Assembly (NCBI RefSeq): GCF_036568765.1
Contig: NZ_DATCRY010000305.1
Coordinates: 1 to 16,351, forward strand
DNA length: 16,351 bases
Origin: GSA-30 sp036568765
GTDB lineage: Bacteria; Pseudomonadota; Gammaproteobacteria; Xanthomonadales; Rhodanobacteraceae
Reading direction: 5' to 3'
Positions 6,815 to 13,137 of the stretch are shown here, one piece after another (within the stretch, counting starts at the first letter, position 1; each line of letters begins with the position of its first letter). The notes under the pieces were generated by a model, which had not been told where the DNA came from, did not search any database, and saw only the letters and a program-made list of their open reading frames with translations. The position numbers and the translations under genes were made by a program.

Positions 6815-8146
6815 CTATTGCTCGTCCTCGGCCGGGTCGGTACGGGCCGGCAGGGTGATCAAAAGCTTATCGATACGGGCACCGTCCAGGTCCACCACTT
6901 CGAAGCGGATGCCTTGCCACGCGAAGACCTCGCCGGTCTGCGGGATATGCCCCAGTGCTGCCATGACCATGCCGGCAGCGGTGCGGTATTCATGTTCCTG
7001 CTCGCCGGGCAGGTGATCGACCTTGAGCAATTCGCGCAGGTCGTCGCTGGACAGCGAGCCGTCGACCAGCCAACTACCGTCGCCGCGCGCGACGATCGGC
7101 GGGTGCTCCTCATGCTTGTGCCCATGGCCATGGCCGAGCTGGGAGGCACCGACGACGGCGGCGAGCAGGTCGTTGAGCGTGACCAGCCCTTCGATATCGC
7201 CGTACTCGTCCACGACCAGCGCCATTGGCGTCTCCGCGTCGCGGAACTCTTCCAGGAGATCCAGGGCGCGCGCGGTAGCGGGCACGAACAGCGGCTTGGC
7301 CATGCGCGAGAACATGTCCGAATGGCCGCCGCGATAATTGCGCAGCAGGTTCTTGACCTCGACCACGCCGACGATATCGCTTTCATCGCCGCGATATACC
7401 GGGTAGCGCGAATAAGGTGTATCGCGCAGGATCTCGTCGTTCTCCGCCGGTGTAGCGGTGGTATCCAGCCAGGCGATGCGCATGCGTGGGGTCATTACGC
7501 TGTCTACTGTGCGATCGCCCAGGCGCAGCACGCGATTGACCATGTTGTGCTCGTCGCGATCGAGCACGCCCTGTTCGGCACTTTCGGCCACCAGCAGACG
7601 GATCTCCTCTTCGGTCGCCGCCTCGCGGCTGGTGCCGCTGACCCGCAGTAACCGCAGCAACAGGCTGCTGGAGGCGTTGAGCAACCAGACGAATGGGGCG
7701 GTAGCACGCGACAGCACCAGCATCGGCATGGCGACATAGCCGGAGACGCGTTCGGGGGCGGCCAGGGCCAGGCGCTTGGGTACCAGTTCGCCGATCACGA
7801 TCTGGATAAACGAGATCAACACGAAGCTCAGCGCCACGCCGATGATCCGGGCATAGGGTTCCAGCCAGGCGGCCTTGCCGCCATGGAGGGCATCGGCAAT
7901 ATGAGCGCCCAGCGCATCGCCCGCCAGCGCGCCGGTTACCAGCATCACAAAGGTGATGCCGACCTGGACGGTGGACAGGAAATGCTCCGGCGCTTCGGCG
8001 TGGCGCAGGGCCACCCGGGCGCGTCGGCTGCTCTTGGCCATCTGCTTCAGGCGACTCTTGCGCGAGGCGACCAGCGCCATTTCCGAGAGCGCGAAGAAGC
8101 CGTTGCACAGCGCGAGGACGATGACGAGCGCGATTTCGGTCAGCAT
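6815..8146 (-). CDS. CNNM/CorC-family (hemolysin-like) transporter with DUF21, CBS pair and CorC/HlyC domains
   Basis: This inner-membrane protein of 443 residues has the architecture of bacterial Mg2+/Co2+ exporters of the CNNM/CorC group (E. coli YtfL/YoaE class, TlyC-like). DUF21 spans about residues 1-165, with GFFALSEMALVASRKSRL (16-33), FLSTVQVGITF (56-66) and GELVPKRLALAAPE (119-132). The CBS pair spans about 212-335, with VDSVMTPR (214-221), YSRYPVYRG (245-253) and DEYGDIEGLVTLNDLL (313-328). The CorC/HlyC domain spans about 350-430, with DGSWLVDGSL (356-365) and AGMVMAALGHIPQTGE (391-406). A His-rich patch, GHGHGHKHEEH, joins the CBS and CorC domains. The start at 8146 fits the family N-terminus. 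It diverges from the DUF47 gene and precedes exoD. The ion transported is inferred only. Confidence 0.93.
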   Translation of the reverse strand: MLTEIALVIVLALCNGFFALSEMALVASRKSRLKQMAKSSRRARVALRHAEAPEHFLSTVQVGITFVMLVTGALAGDALGAHIADALHGGKAAWLEPYARIIGVALSFVLISFIQIVIGELVPKRLALAAPERVSGYVAMPMLVLSRATAPFVWLLNASSSLLLRLLRVSGTSREAATEEEIRLLVAESAEQGVLDRDEHNMVNRVLRLGDRTVDSVMTPRMRIAWLDTTATPAENDEILRDTPYSRYPVYRGDESDIVGVVEVKNLLRNYRGGHSDMFSRMAKPLFVPATARALDLLEEFRDAETPMALVVDEYGDIEGLVTLNDLLAAVVGASQLGHGHGHKHEEHPPIVARGDGSWLVDGSLSSDDLRELLKVDHLPGEQEHEYRTAAGMVMAALGHIPQTGEVFAWQGIRFEVVDLDGARIDKLLITLPARTDPAEDEQ

Positions 8147-8250
8147 CGCGGCGGCTGTGATTTCGAAGGCATATCGAGGAGTTTAAAACCAGGAGGGGGC
8201 GCCTTAACAAGCCACGGATGGCCGGACGGCTGCGGTCAGTGGGGATGGTC

Positions 8251-8268
8251 CTGTAACATAGAGGTCAT
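8251..8268 (+). promoter_or_regulatory. Possible Pho box upstream of the phosphate uptake genes
   Basis: CTGTAAC, ATAG and AGGTCAT (8251-8268) form two 7-bp half-sites with an 11-bp period. Ten of the fourteen half-site positions match the E. coli PhoB consensus CTGTCAT-N4-CTGTCAT. The site is 28 nt upstream of the DUF47 ATG and is followed at once by an AT-rich TATTTT (8268-8273) that could serve as -10. Gene function makes phosphate control reasonable, but the match is moderate and chance is possible. The rest of the 8147-8296 spacer must also contain the promoter of the divergent CorC-like gene. Confidence 0.35.
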
Positions 8269-8296
8269 ATTTTCCCTTTTTCCGGACCGTACCCTC

Positions 8297-8926
8297 ATGT
8301 TTTCACTGCAAACCATCTTCGGCAAAGGCGACAAGTTCTATGGCCTGCTCGAACAGAGCGCCGAAGCGGTCCGGGAAAGTGCCAAGGCCCTTCACGCGCT
8401 GGTCTCGCACCAGGACACTGCGCCGGTCATGACCGCCTTCGCCGCCAATCGCGCCCGCGAGAAGGCCTTGGCCGGGCAAATCAGCGAGGAACTGGTCAAC
8501 ACCTTCGTGACCGCCCTCGACCGCGAAGATATCGAAGCACTCAACTCGGCCCTGTACAAGATCCCCAAAACTATCGAGAAGTTCGCCGAACGCTACGAGA
8601 TCGTGTCCGGGCGTCTGGCAGATATCGATTTCGCCCCGCGTACCCTCGTGCTGGAACGTGCCGCCGGCGTGGTCGAAGAAATGATTGGCGAGCTGCGCAA
8701 GGGTTTGCGCATCGATCCGGTAAAGAAGCTGCAGGATCGCCTGCAGACCTTGGAGGCCGAGGGCGATCGGATGCTGCTCTCGCCGTACCGCACGCTTTAT
8801 GTGGAAAGCAACGACGCAATGCGCGCCATGCTGGCCAAGGATCTGTTCGAGCTGCTGGAAAAAGCCATCGATAAGTGCCGCGATGTCGGCAACATCGTCT
8901 ATTCGATCGTCCTGAAGAACTCCTGA
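8297..8926 (+). CDS. DUF47 family PhoU-like protein, phosphate transport accessory
   Basis: DUF47 proteins are cytosolic, all-helical, PhoU-like proteins usually encoded beside PiT phosphate transporters, where they are thought to modulate uptake. The 209-residue product has a typical start (MFSLQTIFGKGDKFYGLLEQ) and several amphipathic helices. Clear family segments are LYKIPKTIEKFAERYEI in the middle and DLFELLEKAIDKCRDVGN near the C-terminus. The open frame extends upstream to 7883, but that part lies antisense to the CorC-like gene, so ATG at 8297 is the clear start. GGA about 10 nt upstream is a weak ribosome site. The pit gene follows 63 nt later and is most likely in the same operon. 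Confidence 0.93.
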   Translation: MFSLQTIFGKGDKFYGLLEQSAEAVRESAKALHALVSHQDTAPVMTAFAANRAREKALAGQISEELVNTFVTALDREDIEALNSALYKIPKTIEKFAERYEIVSGRLADIDFAPRTLVLERAAGVVEEMIGELRKGLRIDPVKKLQDRLQTLEAEGDRMLLSPYRTLYVESNDAMRAMLAKDLFELLEKAIDKCRDVGNIVYSIVLKNS

Positions 8927-8989
8927 CGGAAAGGCCGATACGATGCTTGCCTTCGCTTCGCGACGCCCGGCCCATGCGGGAGCCCGCCC

Positions 8990-10111
8990 ATGAGCCTGGT
9001 CTTCGTGGTCGTGCTGATTGCACTGGCCTTTACTTACATCAACGGCTTCCACGATACGGCCAACTCCATCGCCACCGTGGTGGCGACCAAGGTGCTCACG
9101 CCCGGACAGGCGGTGCTGATGGCCGCCATCACCAACATGATCGGTGCGTTATGGGGCACGGCCGTAGCGGTGACCATCGCCTCCGGGCTGATCGATACCG
9201 GTATCGTCGATGTCGGGCCGCACCTGCTCATCTGCGCCTTGCTGGCTGCGACGATATGGAACCTCATCACTTGGTGGTGGGGACTTCCGTCCAGCTCCAG
9301 CCACGCACTCATCGGCGCCCTGGCGGGTGCGGCGATCGCGGCCTCGGCCAATAATTTCCAGGCGATCATCTGGTTCCAGGACGGTACCCACTGGTGGTCG
9401 GGCAAGGGCGTCGTACCGAAAGTGATCGTGCCGATGGTGATTTCGCCACTGCTCGGCTTCGTTATCGGTTTCGTGTTGATGGGATCGCTGTACGCGGTGC
9501 TGGCCTGGTTTGCCAATCGCAGGGGTTTCCTCCGCCGCTTCGGTCGCACGCCGTTCGTCAACAGTCTGTTCGGCAAGGCGCAGATCTTCTCGGCTAGCGC
9601 CATGGGCCTGGCCCATGGCATGAACGACGCGCAGAAGAGCATGGGCATCATCGCGCTGGCTCTGGCCGGTGCCACGGCCGCGGGGCAGTTCGATCACCTG
9701 CCGGTCTGGCTGCACTTCCTGCGTATCGACGGCGATGCCCATGGCGGCTTCGTCGTACCGGTCTGGGTGAAGATCGTCTGTGCGCTGACGATGGCGGCCG
9801 GTACCGCCGGCGGCGGCTGGCGCATCATCAAGACGCTGGGTCACAAGATGGTCAAGCTCCATCCGATCAATGGTTTTGCTGCCGAGGGCAGCTCGGCGGC
9901 GGTGATCCTGACGGCTTCGGTCCTGGGCATTCCGGTATCCACCACTCACAATGTCTCTGCGTCGATCATGGGCGTGGGCGCGGCCAAGCGCTGGAATGCC
10001 ATTCGCTGGTCGGTGGTGGAGCGGATGGTCTGGGCGTGGATCCTGACGTTGCCGGTAACGGCGCTGCTGGCCTATGGGTTGGTGCGGGTGGCTGGCACGT
10101 TTGTGCACTGA
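8990..10111 (+). CDS. pit: PiT-family inorganic phosphate transporter
   Basis: PiT permeases are inner-membrane symporters that import phosphate (as metal-phosphate) driven by protons. The 373-residue product shows both halves of the internally duplicated family: NGFHDTANSIATVVATKVL (residues 18-36) with PSSSSHALIGAL (100-111) in the first, and GLAHGMNDAQKSMGIIALAL (206-225) with GIPVSTTHNVSASIMGVG (313-330) in the second. About ten hydrophobic segments are visible. Its length fits the shorter bacterial PiT class rather than the roughly 500-residue E. coli PitA. GGGAG (8978-8982) lies 7 nt before the ATG. Together with the DUF47 gene it forms a low-affinity phosphate uptake module. Whether the metal-phosphate or free ion is preferred cannot be told. 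Confidence 0.95.
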   Translation: MSLVFVVVLIALAFTYINGFHDTANSIATVVATKVLTPGQAVLMAAITNMIGALWGTAVAVTIASGLIDTGIVDVGPHLLICALLAATIWNLITWWWGLPSSSSHALIGALAGAAIAASANNFQAIIWFQDGTHWWSGKGVVPKVIVPMVISPLLGFVIGFVLMGSLYAVLAWFANRRGFLRRFGRTPFVNSLFGKAQIFSASAMGLAHGMNDAQKSMGIIALALAGATAAGQFDHLPVWLHFLRIDGDAHGGFVVPVWVKIVCALTMAAGTAGGGWRIIKTLGHKMVKLHPINGFAAEGSSAAVILTASVLGIPVSTTHNVSASIMGVGAAKRWNAIRWSVVERMVWAWILTLPVTALLAYGLVRVAGTFVH

Positions 10112-10119
10112 GGGTTGGT

Positions 10120-10255
10120 TTTAGGGACGAGGGGCGAGTAGCGAGGGCGCCAGAACCGGCCTCGTGAAGCAGGCCGGCAAATACGTCGACAATTTAGTGT
10201 GCGCTTCGATGCAAGGTACCCGCTCGGGCTTGCGCCCTCGCTACTCCTCCCTAAA
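10120..10255. repeat. 136-bp intergenic element with matching inverted ends and internal hairpins
   Basis: The ends are TTTAGGGA (10120-10127) and TCCCTAAA (10248-10255). Just inside, the 15-bp GAGTAGCGAGGGCGC (10136-10150) has a perfect reverse complement at 10232-10246. The left arm also contains CGAG at 10128, 10135 and 10142, a 7-bp period. Between the arms are two more hairpins: CCGGCCT/AGGCCGG (10156-10162 with 10171-10177), and GCAAG..CCCG with CGGG..CTTGC (10211-10233). It fills almost the whole spacer between two convergent genes. It could be a dispersed Xanthomonadales repeat, a small non-autonomous mobile element, or a large bidirectional terminator. No target-site duplication is obvious. 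Confidence 0.65.
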
Positions 10256-10266
10256 GCACTCCCGAC

Positions 10267-10671
10267 CTACAGCGCATCCCCATTTACCGCGACCCACTGT
10301 TCCAACTGATCCCCGAGCACTCCCAGCTCCCTGATGACCCGTCTGAGCTCGGCGGCGTTCAGCAATTCGTACGGGCGGTTCTCGCACAGGTGCAGGTAGG
10401 GTGAGCCGTCCAGATCGGTCACGGCAAGAAACCCTGTCCGCTGCTCCCAGTTGAAGCGCAGGCAGCGCCGGGCGTCGGTACCCGCGAGCGGCCCGATCGG
10501 GGTAGAAATGCGCAGGAACCGGCGTCCCGACTCGTCTTCCAGCTCGGCCAGGTAGATACCCTGGTGCCGATCGTCGGCCAGGGTCAGGTCGAAGCTGACC
10601 AGGTAGGGGTCGTTGTGCCTGAGCTGATGCAGGCCGCCGATGTACGAACGTATCGCTTCGAAATGGCGCAT
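10267..10671 (-). CDS. Small cytosolic protein resembling the YbjN/type III secretion chaperone-like (CesT) fold
   Basis: This 134-residue soluble protein has no signal peptide or membrane segment. The layout is an N-terminal helix (HFEAIRSYIGGL), then strands with an embedded acidic turn (YLAELEDESGRRFLRIST, residues about 40-57). A second sheet block follows (RCLRFNWEQRTGFLAVTD), then a C-terminal helix (AAELRRVIRELGVLGDQLEQWV). This helix-sheet-helix order and the EDExGxRxLRI pattern resemble YbjN and CesT/Tir-chaperone-like proteins, a resemblance recalled rather than computed. No secretion genes are nearby, so a chaperone role for an effector is not supported. It diverges from the alkyltransferase-like gene across 101 bp. 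The start at 10671 has GGAT about 8 nt upstream. Reading as a real gene is fairly safe; the function is open. Confidence 0.72.
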   Translation of the reverse strand: MRHFEAIRSYIGGLHQLRHNDPYLVSFDLTLADDRHQGIYLAELEDESGRRFLRISTPIGPLAGTDARRCLRFNWEQRTGFLAVTDLDGSPYLHLCENRPYELLNAAELRRVIRELGVLGDQLEQWVAVNGDAL

Positions 10672-10772
10672 GGCGATGATCCGGCTTGGGCGTGAGCACG
10701 GCCTGGGAGCGCCGCGCCTGGAGACTGTGCCATGAGTTCGTCGCGTGTGGGTTAGCGTTACGATATGAAGTC

Positions 10773-11114
10773 ATGAATGAAGCCCATGCTCGCGTGTTTG
10801 CAGCCATCGCCGCCATCCCACCCGGCCGTGTGGCCAGTTACGGTGCCATTGCGCAGCGGGCCGGCCTGCCTGGGCGGGCTCGGCTGGTCGGCAAGCTCCT
10901 GGGCGAGGTACCCGAGGGTATGGTACTGCCCTGGTTCCGCGTGCTGCGTTCCAGCGGGCAGATTGCCTTTCCGCCGGGAAGTCGGGCATTTCGCGAACAG
11001 AGCAGGCTGCTGCGCGCCGAAGGCATCGAAGTGAAGAACGGTCGCGTGCCATTGTCGCGTTTTGGATTGGATGCGGATATCGACCGCGCCTTATGGGGGT
11101 TGGGTGAGGGGTAA
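10773..11114 (+). CDS. atl: Alkyltransferase-like protein (ATL), catalytically inactive MGMT relative
   Basis: ATL proteins bind O6-alkylguanine in DNA, flip the base and recruit nucleotide excision repair, but cannot remove the alkyl group. The 113-residue product matches the DNA-binding half of O6-alkylguanine transferases. It has the helix-turn-helix PGRVASYGAIAQRAG (residues 17-31, Tyr23 for base flipping), the arginine finger in ARLVG (Arg37), and PWFRVLRSSGQI (53-64). The MGMT active site PCHR is replaced by PWFR, so the acceptor cysteine is absent. ATG at 10773 is chosen because conserved sequence starts at once; the frame is open from 10686 but the extension looks unrelated. recQ begins 56 nt after its stop, so the two may share a transcript. 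Confidence 0.92.
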   Translation: MNEAHARVFAAIAAIPPGRVASYGAIAQRAGLPGRARLVGKLLGEVPEGMVLPWFRVLRSSGQIAFPPGSRAFREQSRLLRAEGIEVKNGRVPLSRFGLDADIDRALWGLGEG

Positions 11115-11170
11115 ACTTGCGGCAAGGCCTGACTCACGTGCTGTCCGCGGCGTTTGTTAGCATTCGAGCA

Positions 11171-12985
11171 ATGGCTTCCTCCCCACTCGATATTCTTCAA
11201 AGCGTTTTCGGCTATTCGCAGTTTCGCGGTCAGCAGCAGGCGATCGTCGAGCAAGTGGCCGAGGGCGGCGATGCCCTGGTGCTGATGCCGACCGGCGGCG
11301 GCAAGTCGCTGTGCTATCAGATTCCCGCCCTGCTGCGGCAAGGTACCGGCATCGTGGTCTCGCCCTTGATCGCATTGATGCAGGATCAGGTCGATGCCCT
11401 GCGCGAAGCCGGAGTAGCGGCGGCTTATCTCAACTCCAGCCTCACCGCCGAGGCGCAGCGCGAGGTCGAACGCGAGCTGCTGGCCGGCGAACTGAATCTG
11501 CTGTATGTCGCGCCGGAGCGTTTGCTGACGCCGCGCTTCCTCAGTTTGCTCGAGCGCACGGAGGTTGCATTGTTCGCCATCGACGAGGCGCATTGCGTCT
11601 CGCAATGGGGGCACGATTTCCGCCCCGAATACCGTGAGCTGGCCATCCTGCATCAACGCTTTGCGCATGTGCCGCGCATTGCGCTCACCGCGACCGCCGA
11701 TCAGCGTACACGCGACGAAATCGTCGAGCGGCTGGCACTGGAGGGCGCACGTCAGTTTGTCTCCAGCTTCGATCGACCCAATATCCACTACAGCATTGCG
11801 CTGCGGCAGAACGCCAAGCGGCAACTGCTGGAATTTCTCGAAGCTCATCGCGGCGAGGCCGGCATCGTCTATGCGCTCAGTCGCCGCAAAGTGGAGGAGA
11901 CTGCCGAGTGGCTCGCTTCTGAAGGGGTGGCTGCGCTGCCTTATCACGCAGGGCTAGAAGCGGCTACACGCAGCGCGAACCAGCAGCGCTTCCTGCGCGA
12001 GGATGGCGTAGTGATGGTGGCGACCGTGGCTTTTGGCATGGGCATCGACAAGCCCGACGTGCGCTTCGTCGCGCACCTGGATTTGCCCCGCAGCATGGAA
12101 GGTTATTACCAGGAGACCGGTCGCGCCGGCCGCGACGGTTTGCCAGCTGAAGCCTGGATGATCTACGGCTTGGTCGACGTAGTCACGATGAGTCAGATGA
12201 TTGCGCAGTCCGAGTCCGCCGACGACCGCAAAAGGGTCGAGCGGCAGAAGCTCGAATCGTTGCTCGCCTACGCGGAAGCCACGCAATGCCGGCGCGAACT
12301 GTTGCTCGGTGCGTTTGGCGAAAACTATTCAGGCCCTTGCGGTCATTGCGACAACTGTCGCCAGCCCCCCAAGACCTGGAACGCCACGGTGCCCGCGCAG
12401 AAGGCGCTCTCGTGCGTGTACCGCAGCGGGCAGCGGTATGGTTCCGGCCATGTCGTCGACATCCTGCGCGGTGTCGATAATCCACGCATGACCCAGCTGG
12501 GCCACGATAAGCTGAGCACCTTCGGCATCGGGGCGGATATGGATGCGAAGCAGTGGAACTCCGTGTTGCGACAGCTGCTGGCCGCCGGCCTGCTCGAAGC
12601 CGATGCGGAGGGCTACGGTACCTTGCGCTTGACCCGCAGCAGCCGCGATGTGCTGGTCGGCAATCGCAGCGTGCTGCTGCGCGAAGATGTGCGCCTGGAG
12701 CGGCGTTCGCGTCGCCGAGCCGACAGCAAGCTGGTCACCGGAAGCCTGGGCATCGAGGCCTATGAGCAGCCCATGTGGGATGCCTTGCGCGCCTTGCGTG
12801 CGCAACTGGCCAAGCAGCATGGGGTGCCTGCTTACGTAATTTTCCATGACGCCACCTTGCTGGGTATGCTGCGCGCGCTGCCGGGTAACGAGGAAGAGAT
12901 GGCCTCGATCAGCGGCGTGGGCGAGGCCAAGCTCAAGCGTTACGGCAAGGATTTCCTTGCCGTAATAAACGCACAGGCAGATTGA
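11171..12985 (+). CDS. recQ: ATP-dependent DNA helicase RecQ
   Basis: RecQ is a 3'-5' superfamily 2 DNA helicase acting in recombination repair and restart of stalled forks. The 604-residue product has the full bacterial domain set. Helicase motifs include PTGGGKSLCYQIPALL (residues 40-55), DEAH (138-141) within FAIDEAHCVSQWGHDFRPEY, LTATAD (172-177), and motif VI QETGRAGRDG (314-323). The zinc-binding cysteines are C373, C390, C393 and C396. The RQC winged helix spans about 405-510 and the HRDC domain about 530-600. ATG at 11171 (MASSPLDILQSVFGYSQFRG) matches the family N-terminus; an 18-residue extension from 11117 is open but not family-like. Length is typical (E. coli 609). The gene follows atl, another DNA-damage gene. 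Confidence 0.97.
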   Translation: MASSPLDILQSVFGYSQFRGQQQAIVEQVAEGGDALVLMPTGGGKSLCYQIPALLRQGTGIVVSPLIALMQDQVDALREAGVAAAYLNSSLTAEAQREVERELLAGELNLLYVAPERLLTPRFLSLLERTEVALFAIDEAHCVSQWGHDFRPEYRELAILHQRFAHVPRIALTATADQRTRDEIVERLALEGARQFVSSFDRPNIHYSIALRQNAKRQLLEFLEAHRGEAGIVYALSRRKVEETAEWLASEGVAALPYHAGLEAATRSANQQRFLREDGVVMVATVAFGMGIDKPDVRFVAHLDLPRSMEGYYQETGRAGRDGLPAEAWMIYGLVDVVTMSQMIAQSESADDRKRVERQKLESLLAYAEATQCRRELLLGAFGENYSGPCGHCDNCRQPPKTWNATVPAQKALSCVYRSGQRYGSGHVVDILRGVDNPRMTQLGHDKLSTFGIGADMDAKQWNSVLRQLLAAGLLEADAEGYGTLRLTRSSRDVLVGNRSVLLREDVRLERRSRRRADSKLVTGSLGIEAYEQPMWDALRALRAQLAKQHGVPAYVIFHDATLLGMLRALPGNEEEMASISGVGEAKLKRYGKDFLAVINAQAD

Positions 12986-13021
12986 CTGCAATGTAGCTGC
13001 GCCGACAAGGTAGTCAGGTAT

Positions 13022-13084
13022 CCTGGACGCCTATCTTCCGCGCCTCTCCTGAATCGCCGATTCAGCCCGCCGCTTGTATCCAGG
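13022..13084 (+). other. Nested inverted repeats between recQ and the antiporter gene
   Basis: CTGAATC (13049-13055), loop GCC, and GATTCAG (13059-13065) form a perfect 7-bp hairpin. It is enclosed by CCTGGA (13022-13027) and TCCAGG (13079-13084). The outer arms are also part of an imperfect direct repeat (GTATCC..CGCC). No U tract follows the inner stem, so it is not a clear terminator. It may lie in the leader of the antiporter mRNA. The 152-bp spacer (12986-13137) shows nothing else I can name. Confidence 0.4.
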
Positions 13085-13137
13085 CGCCCGGCCGTTTACA
13101 ACACCAGGTGCTGCTTCTCGCGACAAGGACCTTTGCC

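Noticed and set aside
6314..7651. 445-codon plus-strand open frame across exoD and the CorC-like gene
   Set aside because: Despite its length it is antisense to two well-supported genes, spans their boundary and has no recognisable domain.
7883..8296. N-terminal extension of the DUF47 frame
   Set aside because: This part is antisense to the CorC-like gene and to the shared promoter region; the family sequence starts at the ATG at 8297.
9149..10108. 319-codon minus-strand frame opposite pit
   Set aside because: Low-complexity Arg/His/Gln-rich product opposite a gene with clear PiT signatures.
10838..11947. 369-codon minus-strand frame opposite atl and recQ
   Set aside because: Overlaps the helicase motifs of recQ in antisense and has no family resemblance.
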